Assembly (NCBI RefSeq): GCF_009068765.1
Contig: NZ_CP035534.1
Location: forward strand, 2,108,001 to 2,172,000
DNA: 64,000 nucleotides
Direction: 5' to 3'
Source of the DNA: Sulfurimonas hydrogeniphila
GTDB taxonomy: Bacteria; Campylobacterota; Campylobacteria; Campylobacterales; Sulfurimonadaceae
Shown: in pieces, positions 36,508 through 45,500 of the stretch
How the letters are laid out: every line of letters begins with the position of its first letter
How positions within the stretch are numbered: position 1 is the stretch's first letter
Notes under the pieces: generated by a model
What the model was told of the DNA's origin: nothing
Database searches by the model: none
Seen by the model: only the letters and a program-made list of their open reading frames with translations
Translations under genes and position numbers: made by a program

Positions 36508-37242
36508 ATGAGAAATGTTATTGGTAGATATTTGGATACTATTGATGCTTTAAGATTAGAAAACAGAATGCTCACACACAATACATTGATTTTGGGTGAA
36601 GAGGGTGCGGGCAAGACAAACCTGGCCTGCAAAATAAGGAATTTTGTCATTGACAATAATGTACCCACGCTCTATATGGACTTTGCAGATTCCCATGAGG
36701 ATGATGTTGAGCTCAGATACAAAGATGAGCACTTTAACTATATTCGTTTTGAAGAGAGCGAAGCGTTTGATGAGGCTTTTGCTGCACTTGTAGCTGAAAA
36801 AAAGCATATCTATATGGCTGTCAATCCTAATTTTTTTGCCACCAAAAGAGAGAAAAAAAGCAAACTTTCAAAAGTAATTTCCCAGCAGGAACTTTTGGAC
36901 AACTATTACTATTTTTTCCATGATATTGAAAACCTCAATGGATTTTATACAAAATTTGAAGATTTTTTACTCTATATGCTCAGCTTCACAAATCTTCAAA
37001 AACAGGGCTTTACATTTTTGGCACAGCCGCATCCGACTTTTGAGAACCCGCATCTCAAACTGTTGTTTTCCTTTCTTTATGTAGGAAAATGTTCCAATGC
37101 CAACTATTTCAATACAGCCATTTTAAAAACACTGAAAAAAAACCACTTTTACTACCAGTACAGAACTGCCTACCCTACACTGCTCTTTAACGATATAAAA
37201 AGCAGTATGGTAAAAATAGACGAGTATGTTCCTGAAGTCTGA
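36508..37242 (+). CDS. P-loop ATPase of unknown function
   Basis: The 244-residue protein has a Walker A motif near residue 31 (ILGEEGAGKTNLACKI) and a strand ending LYMDFADS that could be Walker B. The rest is rich in aromatic residues, with a cluster DNYYYFFHDIENLNGFY. I recognise no family beyond P-loop NTPase. It is two bases upstream of nnr and probably in the same transcript. Confidence 0.6.
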   Translation: MRNVIGRYLDTIDALRLENRMLTHNTLILGEEGAGKTNLACKIRNFVIDNNVPTLYMDFADSHEDDVELRYKDEHFNYIRFEESEAFDEAFAALVAEKKHIYMAVNPNFFATKREKKSKLSKVISQQELLDNYYYFFHDIENLNGFYTKFEDFLLYMLSFTNLQKQGFTFLAQPHPTFENPHLKLLFSFLYVGKCSNANYFNTAILKTLKKNHFYYQYRTAYPTLLFNDIKSSMVKIDEYVPEV

Positions 37243-37244
37243 TT

Positions 37245-38645
37245 ATGCAAAAGATATTTGAAGAGGTTGCCCCGCTTGATCAAAGATGCTACCAAGAGTT
37301 CTTTTTAAGCGAAGATATTTTAATGGAACATGCCGCAAACGGCATGGCCTCCTATATAAGAGCCAACTTCTCAAACGAAGAGAACATCCTCATAGTCACA
37401 GGAAGCGGCAACAACGGAGCAGATGGAATCGCTTTGGCACGGCTTTTGCATGGTGAGCATAATGTCTGCCTTTTGTATGCCAGAGACCCAAAGTCCCAAA
37501 TGGCTTTGCTACAGGAAAAAAGAGCCAAGGCTTTACATGTAAAGCAGATAAAAGAATTTCAGGAATGTGATATCCTTGTTGATGCCATTGTCGGCACAGG
37601 CTTCAGTGGAGAATTTTCTGCAGAAATTGCAAACCTTTTACATGTAATGAACACAGTCAAGGCTTTTAAAATTGCCTGTGATGTGCCAAGCGGGCTTACA
37701 AAAAGCGGTGCCTGTGCAAAAACAACCTTTTGTGCAGATGTGACGCTGACAATGGGAGCTTTAAAAAAAGCACTCTTTTTGGACGAAGCAAAAGAGCAGA
37801 CAGGAAAGATTGAAGTTCTGGATTTGGGAGTTGCAAGAAAACTCTATGAAACACAGACAAACTGGCAGCTTCTGGATCTGTGTGATTTACAGCTTCCGAC
37901 AAGAAAAGAAAAAAATACCCATAAAGGCAGTTTTGGCCATTTAAGCCTGCTTTGCGGTGAAAAACCGGGAGCTTCCATCATGAGTGCTCTGGGTGCTCTT
38001 AGATTTGGTGCAGGGCTTGTTACCCTTGTCGGATATGAAAATCATCAGATGTTGCATATTCCGCATTCCCTCATGTATGCCCATGCTCTGCCGGCTAATA
38101 CAACTGCAATTGCCTGCGGTATGGGACTGGGAACAGAATTCAGTGATGCTGAACTTAAAGAGCTGCTAAATAACGATCTTCCTCTTCTGGTGGATGCGGA
38201 CCTGTTTGCGATGCCTCTTGTTTTGGAAATTTTAGAGCGTAAAAATATTGTGCTCACACCGCATCCAAAAGAGTTTGTATCACTTTTAAAACTCACAGAA
38301 CTTGCCGACATTACTGTAGGGGAATTGCAAAAAAAACGATTTTTCTATGTGGAACTCTTTTGCAAAGCCTATCCGGATGCAACCCTTCTCTTAAAGGGGG
38401 CAAATGTTATTATCGGTGCAGGAGATGCATTTTTCATAAACCCTCACGGCAGTGCCAAACTCGCCAAAGCAGGAAGCGGCGATGTACTCAGCGGACTCAT
38501 AGGCTCTTTGCTGGCACAGGGAAAAACCCCACTCGATGCTGCAATACACGGATCTCTTGCACACACAAAACTGGCACAAAACTATTCCGGTGCTGATTTT
38601 TCTCTTACACCGGAGAATTTGATACAGGGAATTGGGAATTTATAA
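37245..38645 (+). CDS. nnr: Bifunctional NAD(P)H-hydrate epimerase/dehydratase
   Basis: The 466-residue enzyme repairs hydrated NAD(P)H. The N-terminal YjeF epimerase domain (1-200) has MEHAANGMASYI and IVTGSGNNGADGIALARLL. The C-terminal dehydratase domain (about 215-466) belongs to the ribokinase-like fold with GSFGHLSLLCGEKPGASIMS, VLTPHPKEF, and the nucleotide-binding GSAKLAKAGSGDVLSGLIGS. Both halves look intact. Confidence 0.93.
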   Translation: MQKIFEEVAPLDQRCYQEFFLSEDILMEHAANGMASYIRANFSNEENILIVTGSGNNGADGIALARLLHGEHNVCLLYARDPKSQMALLQEKRAKALHVKQIKEFQECDILVDAIVGTGFSGEFSAEIANLLHVMNTVKAFKIACDVPSGLTKSGACAKTTFCADVTLTMGALKKALFLDEAKEQTGKIEVLDLGVARKLYETQTNWQLLDLCDLQLPTRKEKNTHKGSFGHLSLLCGEKPGASIMSALGALRFGAGLVTLVGYENHQMLHIPHSLMYAHALPANTTAIACGMGLGTEFSDAELKELLNNDLPLLVDADLFAMPLVLEILERKNIVLTPHPKEFVSLLKLTELADITVGELQKKRFFYVELFCKAYPDATLLLKGANVIIGAGDAFFINPHGSAKLAKAGSGDVLSGLIGSLLAQGKTPLDAAIHGSLAHTKLAQNYSGADFSLTPENLIQGIGNL

Positions 38646-38691
38646 GATTGCTTATGTTATAAATCGTATAATTTCTCTTATAAGCTTTTTT

Positions 38692-38850
38692 CGGAACCCG
38701 GACTTCAGTCTCAATTCCATTAAGTTAAACAGTTTTTCGGAACCCGTACTTTAGTGCGGGCTTTATATCTTTAAAGACAAAGGCCCAGGTTCCAGAAAAA
38801 CATCAGGTTTTTTCTTAACTTAATGGCACTCAGACTAAAGTCTAAGCTGA
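38692..38850. repeat. Long imperfect hairpin containing two repeat arms
   Basis: The intergenic region holds a partial arm (CGGAACCCGGACTTCAGT) and a full arm at 38738-38761 with core CCCGTACTTTAGTGCGGG. It is also an inverted repeat on a larger scale: CCATTAAGTTAA at about 38718 pairs with TTAACTTAATGG at 38815-38826. The pairing extends outward over GACTTCAGTCT versus AGACTAAAGTC and inward over GTTTTTC/GAAAAAC. The whole segment could fold into one long hairpin, like a miniature transposable element. It lies between nnr and thiG. Confidence 0.6.
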
Positions 38851-38940
38851 GTGTCTTTAAGAAACTTGCTTCCGAAAAATATCATACTCTTTACTCCACA
38901 GCATTGTGAAGGGAATACAACAAAAAAGGACAGATAAAAA

Positions 38941-39720
38941 ATGGATAACAAATTAAAAATCGGAAAATATGAACTCGGTTCAAGACTTATTGTCGGAAGC
39001 GGGAAATATGACTCTTTTGAAACAACAAAAGAAGCAACACTTGCCAGCGGAAGCGAACTGATCACCGTTGCGGTCAGACGTCTTAATATTACAGACCCGG
39101 ACAAGGAAAATCTGCGTGATACTTTTGCCGGAACAAATGTAAAGTTTCTGCCAAACTCCGCGGGATGTGTGACTGCCGAAGAAGCAATTACGACATTTCG
39201 TTTGACACGCGAGGCTACGGGTATTGATCTGATCAAACTTGAAGTCATCGGCGATACGCAAAAAACACTCTACCCTGATGTGCTTGAAACCATAAAAGCC
39301 TGTGAGATTTTGGCAAAAGAAGGTTTTACAATCATGGCATACACTTCGGATGATCCGATTATGGCAAAGCGTCTTGAAGATGCCGGAGCAGATGCGGTTA
39401 TGCCTCTTGCCGCCCCTATCGGAAGCGGCCTGGGTATTCAAAACCCATACAATATTGTATTTATCCGCGATGCGATAAAAGTACCGGTAATTGTGGATGC
39501 AGGCATCGGCTGTGCCAGTGATGCTGCCTATGCAATGGAACTTGGTGCTGACGGTGTTTTGACAAACACAGCCATAGCCCAGGCACAGAACCCTATGGTA
39601 ATGGCAGAGGCTATGAAGCATGCCGTACAGGCGGGAAGAATGAGCTACCTTGCAGGAAGAATTCCAAAACGCCCTTATGCAACCGCATCATCTCCGGTAG
39701 ACGGTATGATACAGTTTTAG
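38941..39720 (+). CDS. thiG: Thiazole synthase ThiG
   Basis: The 259-residue TIM-barrel enzyme forms the thiazole phosphate of thiamine. [17 protein letters not shown] opens it, the Schiff-base lysine lies in [12 protein letters not shown], and [18 protein letters not shown] and [20 protein letters not shown] are typical. No other thiamine gene lies next to it. A strong hairpin follows. Confidence 0.95.
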   Translation: MDNKLKIGKYELGSRLIVGSGKYDSFETTKEATLASGSELITVAVRRLNITDPDKENLRDTFAGTNVKFLPNSAGCVTAEEAITTFRLTREATGIDLIKLEVIGDTQKTLYPDVLETIKACEILAKEGFTIMAYTSDDPIMAKRLEDAGADAVMPLAAPIGSGLGIQNPYNIVFIRDAIKVPVIVDAGIGCASDAAYAMELGADGVLTNTAIAQAQNPMVMAEAMKHAVQAGRMSYLAGRIPKRPYATASSPVDGMIQF

Positions 39721-39724
39721 TCCC

Positions 39725-39750
39725 GTAAAAGAACAAAGTTCTTTTACTTT
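39725..39750. terminator. Intrinsic terminator between thiG and symporter operon
   Basis: GTAAAAGAAC and GTTCTTTTAC form a perfect 10-bp stem with the loop AAA, four bases behind the thiG stop. It lies between convergent units and may work in both directions. Confidence 0.8.
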
Positions 39751-39754
39751 GCTT

Positions 39755-39859
39755 TTAGCGGTGGAGCGGGTGTTTGTAATCTGACGGATTGGCTGCCTTG
39801 TACACCAGTCCGCTTACTGCCAAAAGCAAAACAACTGCGATAATAATATTTTTTACCAT
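39755..39859 (-). CDS. 34-residue membrane peptide
   Basis: A very strong ribosome-binding site, AAGGAGGT, lies before the ATG. The product begins MVKNIIIAVVLLLAVSGLVY, a single membrane span, and ends with a short polar tail (NPSDYKHPLHR). It follows the 93-residue gene by ten bases and ends at the thiG terminator. Position as last gene of a symporter operon suggests an accessory small subunit, like those known for other transport or respiratory complexes; this is an inference. Confidence 0.7.
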   Translation of the reverse strand: MVKNIIIAVVLLLAVSGLVYKAANPSDYKHPLHR

Positions 39860-39869
39860 AAAAACCTCC

Positions 39870-40151
39870 TTATTTAATATCAAATTTTTCAGAAAGATGT
39901 GTCATCAAAAGAAGTTTTCCCATTCCCTCAAAAAATTTTTCAATTCCCATCTCTTTTGCAACTACCGCTTTTTTCAAAGCACTCAAAAATACCAGCCGTG
40001 ACTCTTCTGATGCCTGCATATACGTTTCTATAATATAGATAAAACTCAAAGAGTGTACTTTGCCGTTCACATCAAAATCTATAGCAGAGACCGGATTTAT
40101 TCCCTCCTTTTCCAAGATTTTTATACACTCGTCTTTAATTTTGTCCATCAT
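39870..40151 (-). CDS. Small soluble protein coupled to symporter gene
   Basis: The 93-residue product starts MMDKIKDECIKILEKEGINP. The start is chosen because the ATG overlaps the symporter stop in an ATGA arrangement; a longer in-frame version would run 87 bases into the symporter gene. It is helical and has no membrane span (HSLSFIYIIETYMQASEESR). I do not recognise a family. It probably helps or regulates the transporter. Confidence 0.65.
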   Translation of the reverse strand: MMDKIKDECIKILEKEGINPVSAIDFDVNGKVHSLSFIYIIETYMQASEESRLVFLSALKKAVVAKEMGIEKFFEGMGKLLLMTHLSEKFDIK

Positions 40152-41485
40152 ATAATCCCCATTAGTGAAAGCATCACCACAAACATGGCGACAGGCGTAA
40201 TATAGCGAAGAGAAAAGTACCATGGACCAAAGGCCCATTTTAACTGTGGTTTCATTGTTGCTTCCACTTCCGAACGCGGCATGACATAACCGACGAAAAT
40301 CGCCATCAAAAGCCCGCCAAGAGGCAACATAATCGCAGCAGTCACATAGTCAACCCAGTCAAAAAAGTTTTTGCTGCCCCATGTCAGATACTCTTTTGCA
40401 CCGTCTATGTTTGAGAGAATGGCAAAAATACCGAAAAACCAGAAAAATGTCCCCACAGAAAGAGTCGACTTGAGACGATTCCAGCCAAATCGGTCTATAA
40501 AATACTGTACCATAGGCTCAACAAGAGAAACAGAAGATGTCAATCCTGCAAAGGCCAAAGCAATAAAAAACAAAATGGCAAAAATATTTCCGATGATGCC
40601 CATCTCATAAAATGCAGCCGGCAAAGAGATAAAAACAAGCCCCGGACCTTTTGCAGGACCCGAACCGTACTGGTACAAAAAGGTAAAAAGCATCAGTCCC
40701 GCGACTATCGCTATTGTCGTATCCAAAAAGACAACCCAAAAAGCGCTCTTGACAATATTTGCATTTTTTTCAAGTGATGCCGCATAGGTCATAATGGCAC
40801 CCATCCCAAGACTCAGTGTAAAAAAAGCATGCCCGACAGCGACCACAAAGGCTTCCGAGGTAATCTTGGACCAGTCAGGAGAGAACATAAAGGTGACCGC
40901 TTTTGAAAAACCGTCAAGGGTAACGGCATACGCAAACATCGAAGCCAAAATAATCATCAGTGCCGGCATCAAAAACATATTGAGCTTTTCTATACCACCT
41001 TTTAAACCCTTGTGCAGGACATAGGTAATCATCACAAAGGAAAGCGTATGGTAGAAAAACTGTGTCCAGAAATCAGCATGAAGCATCTTTGTAAAGGTTG
41101 TTTCTGCTTCGGCAACCGTCGAGGGAAGATAGGTCAGCGAGGTAACTATATAGTTGAATATCCATCCGATGACTACAGAATAGAATATCATGATAAAAAG
41201 ACCTGCCAGCCCTTGAAAACCGGCAAATTTCCATAAGTTTTTATGTTTTGGTGCCAACACTTCAAAAGAGGTCACGGTATCACGTCTGCCAAGATACCCG
41301 ATGAGCATTTCCGCTGTCATAATGGAAAAGCCGATAAGCAGTACCGTGATGAGATAAACAAGGACAAAAGCTCCGCCGCCATACTCTCCTGTAATATAAG
41401 GAAATTTCCAAATATTTCCAAGTCCTACAGCACTGCCTGCTGCTGCCATTATAAAACCAATCCGACTAAATCTAGCTATTTTCAT
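40148..41485 (-). CDS. Sodium-dependent transporter of the NSS/SNF family
   Basis: The 445-residue inner-membrane protein fits the sodium:neurotransmitter symporter family, which takes up amino acids or similar compounds with sodium. The N-terminal SRIGFIMAAAGSAVGLGNIW and KFPYITGEYGGGAFVLVYLI are the sodium- and substrate-site helices. About eleven to twelve membrane spans are visible. The substrate cannot be read. It heads a three-gene unit with two small proteins. Confidence 0.92.
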   Translation of the reverse strand: MKIARFSRIGFIMAAAGSAVGLGNIWKFPYITGEYGGGAFVLVYLITVLLIGFSIMTAEMLIGYLGRRDTVTSFEVLAPKHKNLWKFAGFQGLAGLFIMIFYSVVIGWIFNYIVTSLTYLPSTVAEAETTFTKMLHADFWTQFFYHTLSFVMITYVLHKGLKGGIEKLNMFLMPALMIILASMFAYAVTLDGFSKAVTFMFSPDWSKITSEAFVVAVGHAFFTLSLGMGAIMTYAASLEKNANIVKSAFWVVFLDTTIAIVAGLMLFTFLYQYGSGPAKGPGLVFISLPAAFYEMGIIGNIFAILFFIALAFAGLTSSVSLVEPMVQYFIDRFGWNRLKSTLSVGTFFWFFGIFAILSNIDGAKEYLTWGSKNFFDWVDYVTAAIMLPLGGLLMAIFVGYVMPRSEVEATMKPQLKWAFGPWYFSLRYITPVAMFVVMLSLMGII

Positions 41486-41513
41486 GCGTAACTTTCTGTA
41501 TTGAAGTAGTCTA

Positions 41514-41519
41514 ATTATA
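41514..41519 (-). promoter_or_regulatory. -10 element of symporter operon
   Basis: TATAAT on the minus strand, 29 bases before the symporter start codon. Confidence 0.45.
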
Positions 41520-41559
41520 CTGAAAAAATCAGTTTTTTAAAAAGAATTTCCAAATACTA

Positions 41560-41588
41560 TTGACATTTTGAATCAAATTAACTATAAT
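41560..41588 (+). promoter_or_regulatory. Strong promoter of tRNA cluster
   Basis: Consensus TTGACA and TATAAT with exactly 17 bases between them, 45 bases before tRNA-Pro. It is the best sigma-70 promoter match in the window. Confidence 0.85.
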
Positions 41589-41633
41589 TTCGCCTCATTA
41601 ATCAGCATAACTGTCTGTTTAATGTGTGCAGGT

Positions 41634-41711
41634 CGGGGTGTAGCTCAGTATGGTTAGAGTACCTGGTTTGGGACCAGGGGGCCGAAGGTTCGAGTCCTTT
41701 CACCCCGACCA
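41634..41711 (+). tRNA. tRNA-Pro (anticodon TGG)
   Basis: The acceptor stem CGGGGTG pairs with CACCCCG, the anticodon loop is TTTGGGA, and the T arm contains GGTTCGAGTCC. CCA is encoded. It is the first of five tRNA genes. Confidence 0.96.
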
Positions 41712-41747
41712 CTTTAAATTTTTACTTTATATTTTATATAACAATAT

Positions 41748-41825
41748 GGTGGGATTAGCTCAGCTGGTTAGAGCACTGGTTTGTGGTGCCGGGGGTCGCG
41801 GGTTCGAATCCCGTATCCCACCCCA
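41748..41825 (+). tRNA. tRNA-His (anticodon GTG)
   Basis: The acceptor stem GTGGGAT pairs with ATCCCAC. The anticodon loop is TTTGTGG. The extra 5' G opposite a C discriminator is the tRNA-His identity feature. CCA is encoded. Confidence 0.96.
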
Positions 41826-41866
41826 TGAAAAAATATAAAAAATTAAATAATATAACAAATGTAGTA

Positions 41867-41943
41867 GCGTCCGTGGCTCAACTGGATAGAGTTTCGGATT
41901 TCGGCTCCGAGGGTTATAGGTTCGAATCCTATCGGGCGTACCA
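41867..41943 (+). tRNA. tRNA-Arg (anticodon TCG)
   Basis: The acceptor stem GCGTCCG pairs with CGGGCGT with two G-U pairs. The anticodon stem TCGGA/TCCGA encloses the loop TTTCGGC. CCA is encoded. Confidence 0.94.
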
Positions 41944-41948
41944 TTTTA

Positions 41949-42025
<77 letters not shown>

Positions 42026-42075
42026 CTAAATTTTTTATATTATTTTGTCAGAAGTGACGTTAAAAACTTATCCAT

Positions 42076-42160
42076 GCGGATGTGGTGAAATTGGTAGACA
42101 CGCCAGACTTAGGATCTGGTGCCGCAAGGTGTGAAGGTTCAAGTCCTTTCATCCGCACCA
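42076..42160 (+). tRNA. tRNA-Leu (anticodon TAG), island attachment gene
   Basis: The 85-base tRNA has the acceptor stem GCGGATG paired with CATCCGC, the anticodon loop CTTAGGA and a long variable arm as in class II tRNAs. CCA is encoded. Its last 17 bases are repeated at 60287 and 63008, which shows that it is the integration site of the neighbouring element. The tRNA is intact. Confidence 0.96.
42144..42160 (+). repeat. Attachment site attL in tRNA-Leu
   Basis: TCCTTTCATCCGCACCA, the 3' end of tRNA-Leu. It recurs without mismatch as a direct repeat at 60287-60303 and 63008-63024. Confidence 0.9.
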
Positions 42161-42219
42161 CTCAACTAAACAACCCCTAAAATACTTACTTTCAGAGATT
42201 ATCAAAATTACTTGGTGCC

Positions 42220-42233
42220 AAATGAGTGCCATT
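42220..42233 (+). promoter_or_regulatory. Repeat AAATGAGTGCCATT near attL
   Basis: The same 14 bases occur near the second and (with changes) third att site, each time also in inverted form there. The placement between integrase gene and att suggests integrase arm-type or excisionase binding sites. Confidence 0.5.
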
Positions 42234-42239
42234 CAGTGT

Positions 42240-43340
42240 CTATATATTATTAAAAGCTTTTCCAAAATCACCCAAATCTCTTGGAATATATTTTGAATAA
42301 ACTTCAAGTGTCATTCTTGTTGAACTATGCCCAGCAATTTTACTAATCAAATTTATATCTTCTCCTGCACTAATATGTGTAGAACAAAATGTATGTCTAG
42401 TTTGGTGAATTTTTCTATACTTGATACCAGCTCTTGCTAAGTCTTTTGTCCATTCACCTTCTCTAATTTTAGAAATATCCCAAAATGGTTTAGAGCAAGT
42501 ATTTAAAAAGACATAAGAATTTTTATCTCCTGTCATTTCAAATTGCTTTTGTAAATAAGGAAGTAATGCTTCTGTTATTGGAACAGTTCTAAATGAGTCC
42601 CATTTTGGTGATCCAACAACTCCCCTACCAATTTGAGAACTTATTTCAATCTCCATTTTCTCAAAATCTACTTTACTCCATTCTAAACCTATTGCTTCTC
42701 CACCTCTTAGTCCAGTTGTAAACAAAAGCATATACAAATTTTTCATTTGTTCTGTTCTTGTAGACTGTATCAAGCTCTTTATTTCACTAATACTAAATGG
42801 CACTATTTCATTAGTTGCTTTTTTTACTTGTTTTCTTTTAGACATAATAGAAGCATATTTTACAGGATTCTTTTCAATTAGTTCTGCCCTAATTGCTTCT
42901 TCAAAAATAGTACTTAAAATACCTCTGACACTTTTAATAGTTTCAATAGCATAACCTTTTTCTAACATACTGTTTTGCCATTCTGTAATGTCTACACCTT
43001 TTATAGTATCTAAAAGTTTTTTACCAAAAACAGGTTGCAAATGCTTATTATACTTACTGATATAGTCTACAATAGTAAACTGTTTTCTATTTGACTTCTG
43101 CAAATCAAAAGAGATTTTCATATATTCATCAACAGTTTTCATTTTATTTTTAAAGAACTCACCTGTGCTAATCTTATATTGTATAGCTGGTAATATTTGC
43201 TTTTCAGCCAATTTTCTATTAGCTGGTGTATTATCAAGGTTCAAAGGTTTTCTATGTCTTACTCCATTATGAGTAAAATCAATCCATAGTGACTCCTTTA
43301 CACCTTTTTTGTTTTTTGTTTTTTTTACATATAGTCTCAT
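42240..43340 (-). CDS. int: Tyrosine recombinase, phage/ICE-type integrase
   Basis: The 366-residue integrase has a short N-terminal arm-binding domain, a SAM-like core-binding domain (about 85-170, with VDEYMKISFDLQKSNRKQ) and a catalytic domain. Catalytic residues are visible: Arg in LFTTGLRGGEAIGLEW, His and Arg in HQTRHTFCSTHISAG, His in IAGHSSTRMTLEVYSKY, and the Tyr in the same block. The gene ends about 80 bases from the tRNA-Leu end, as is usual for the enzyme that uses this site. Confidence 0.93.
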   Translation of the reverse strand: MRLYVKKTKNKKGVKESLWIDFTHNGVRHRKPLNLDNTPANRKLAEKQILPAIQYKISTGEFFKNKMKTVDEYMKISFDLQKSNRKQFTIVDYISKYNKHLQPVFGKKLLDTIKGVDITEWQNSMLEKGYAIETIKSVRGILSTIFEEAIRAELIEKNPVKYASIMSKRKQVKKATNEIVPFSISEIKSLIQSTRTEQMKNLYMLLFTTGLRGGEAIGLEWSKVDFEKMEIEISSQIGRGVVGSPKWDSFRTVPITEALLPYLQKQFEMTGDKNSYVFLNTCSKPFWDISKIREGEWTKDLARAGIKYRKIHQTRHTFCSTHISAGEDINLISKIAGHSSTRMTLEVYSKYIPRDLGDFGKAFNNI

Positions 43341-43421
43341 GTGTTTTCCTTTTATTTGAAACCACTTTCAACCATAATTACAGATTATAATTATAGTTGA
43401 AAATAGATGAATCTTTTATTA

Positions 43422-43748
43422 TTAAGCTACAATTTTCTCTACAATACTTTCAACAGTATTTTTCATATCAGCTTCAAGTTCTTGGTAATCTTTACCCATT
43501 ACCCATTTATCTAACACTGCTCTATCAAACATTCTTTTTGAACTGTTTTGATAATAGTGATATCCAGGAAGAAAGTCACCACTTTTAACTTTTGCATTAA
43601 TGGAGTCTATGGAATATCCAAGATATAGAGCTGCTTCTTTTGTTGAAAGCCATCTCTTATCTACTTGTTTATTGATATCTTCTGATATTTTTTCTAATAG
43701 TTTTAACATTGCTGGAATCTGTTCCAATGCCTCAAAATTAATATTCAT
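43422..43748 (-). CDS. Excisionase-like helix-turn-helix protein
   Basis: The 108-residue protein has a MerR/AlpA-type helix-turn-helix: KRWLSTKEAALYLGYSIDSI followed by AKVKSGDFLPGYHYYQNSSK and RMFDRAVLDKWV. This is the layout of small excisionase-family DNA-binding proteins that help the integrase excise the element. It lies directly upstream of the integrase in the same direction. An N-terminal helix of about 30 residues precedes the DNA-binding part. Confidence 0.75.
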   Translation of the reverse strand: MNINFEALEQIPAMLKLLEKISEDINKQVDKRWLSTKEAALYLGYSIDSINAKVKSGDFLPGYHYYQNSSKRMFDRAVLDKWVMGKDYQELEADMKNTVESIVEKIVA

Positions 43749-43844
43749 ATTCTTCCTTCAAGTTAAAAGATAAATGTATTCTATTACTATATTAGGTGCT
43801 AATTAACACTCAATATGCTATACTTAATAATATAAAGGAATCTT

Positions 43845-45131
43845 ATGATAGAAGAAGAGAAGAATACAATTATCAGCAAATTAGAAAATGTCAATCCATT
43901 TAACATTGATGACAACTTAGCAAATATAGCAACAGAATTATCTTTACCATTTGAAGAAATTGAAGCCTTGTATAATGAAATGAATAATAAATTTATGTCA
44001 TCTTGCAAAAGATATAAAATAAAAGAGAATGAAATCAATACAGTCATATATGAAGTTCTAAACTTTTTTATAGAGGAAGACAAACCTTTACCAAGAACTA
44101 AAATAAAAGATTTCATTGAATTCAAATATGATAACAGAAGTGAATACTCTTTGGATTATTTTCTAAAAGGCAGTATTAACCATCTAAAATGTTTACACCT
44201 TATCCAAGATATTTCTAAAAGTGAACAAGAAAAAACTCAAAATAAAAAATTATCCTTTTATCAAGTCTTTACACAGTACTGGTTTACTAATAGTCAATAT
44301 ATTATTCATAATAAAAAATTACTCAAAATCCTTACTCCTCTTTTAGTAGAGTATGTAAAATCTTCATCACATGCTAATGCAGTAAACTTTTTTGAGAAAA
44401 TTGATACTCTTTTTGGGTATGTCATACAACCCTATCAAAATCACAATGAGAACTTTACTCTTGAAAAGTATTTACTTGATAATATTTATGAGACTATACA
44501 AATAAGAGTTATTGATCATACCAACAAAAGTAATAAAACTATTACAGTACATAACACTGTATTACATACAAACATTATTCAGATTGTTCCTGTATCCATT
44601 TTATTTCAAGATAAAGAAAAGATTTTAGTCTGTGAAGATGATAAAGGTAAGAAAAGGGAAATCCCTCTTAATGACATTATTAGAATTATTGTAGATAAAG
44701 AGAAACTCCCAACCAACAAAAAAGTAACTAAGAAGCATAGCAGTGCTTTTGCATACATTAAAGATGGGAAACATTTCTATATTACCAATCCCAACTATAT
44801 AAAAGACAATATAGCAACAGAATATTTTATAGAGGATACACAACAAATTATATTGGAACTACCTCTTACAACACTTGAATATTTTAGGATAAACCCCCTT
44901 GCCAATATGACTCTTTATGTTACAGATAATGAAATAAAAGACTTCACTACAAAATATAAAAAAGTATCTATAAAACCATCTCACTTTTATGTTGTTGCTA
45001 TTGATACTATTGAAAATGCAACCTCTATTATTATGCATGTACTTTCTGATGTTCAAATTATTGAACCAAAAGAGTTAGTAAAATCTGTACATGATAATAT
45101 TAGACAGTTTTCAAGTAAACACCCTTGGTAA
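43845..45131 (+). CDS. Probable WYL-domain regulator
   Basis: The 428-residue protein has no certain family match. The middle (about 235-290, QIVPVSILFQDKEKILVCED followed by REIPLNDIIRIIV) resembles a WYL domain. The C-terminal 100 residues, ending SIIMHVLSDVQIIEPKELVK SVHDNI, resemble the WCX extension of these regulators. The N-terminal 150 residues are helical, with a possible DNA-binding part. WYL proteins often control defence genes by sensing nucleotides or DNA. AAAGGAATCTT precedes the ATG. A regulator of the island is likely; the ligand is unknown. Confidence 0.5.
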   Translation: MIEEEKNTIISKLENVNPFNIDDNLANIATELSLPFEEIEALYNEMNNKFMSSCKRYKIKENEINTVIYEVLNFFIEEDKPLPRTKIKDFIEFKYDNRSEYSLDYFLKGSINHLKCLHLIQDISKSEQEKTQNKKLSFYQVFTQYWFTNSQYIIHNKKLLKILTPLLVEYVKSSSHANAVNFFEKIDTLFGYVIQPYQNHNENFTLEKYLLDNIYETIQIRVIDHTNKSNKTITVHNTVLHTNIIQIVPVSILFQDKEKILVCEDDKGKKREIPLNDIIRIIVDKEKLPTNKKVTKKHSSAFAYIKDGKHFYITNPNYIKDNIATEYFIEDTQQIILELPLTTLEYFRINPLANMTLYVTDNEIKDFTTKYKKVSIKPSHFYVVAIDTIENATSIIMHVLSDVQIIEPKELVKSVHDNIRQFSSKHPW

Positions 45132-45500
45132 TAGACTCATAAATTTTTAGATACCAAGCTAAAATCTTGGTCTATTTATCATAGAGCCAAGATCTTTATT
45201 CCTACTCAATTTGTAAATGTCATTCCCATTCCCTTAAATCTATTCAGTAGCTCTCATTGTTGAGAGCTTTTATTATAGAAGTTTCTTTAAAACTTAAAAC
45301 CCTTTTGAGACACAAGAATTCTTACAAATATACTATTACATAAAAATCAAACAAGTTTCTATTTTTCTCTAAGAGTAATTTATTCTTGGTCTGCTGTTCA
45401 AAAGGGCATTTAAGCCCAAAAGAATATGAGGAAGAGCAAGAGAGTTTCACTCTATGGAGTGCCAAATATTTTTCAAAACATTTGATAAAAGGATTTTATT
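45132..45500 (+). promoter_or_regulatory. Leader region before ardA with hairpins
   Basis: A weak hairpin ACCAAG/CTTGGT follows the regulator gene. At 45249-45268 AGCTCTCA and TGAGAGCT form an 8-bp stem with loop TTGT followed by TTTATT, a good terminator. The remaining 230 bases before ardA are AT-rich and contain no gene; the ardA promoter must lie here. Confidence 0.5.
45249..45274 (+). terminator. Intrinsic terminator upstream of ardA
   Basis: 8-bp stem AGCTCTCA/TGAGAGCT with a four-base loop and a T-rich tail. It ends transcription coming from the WYL-like gene. Confidence 0.7.
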
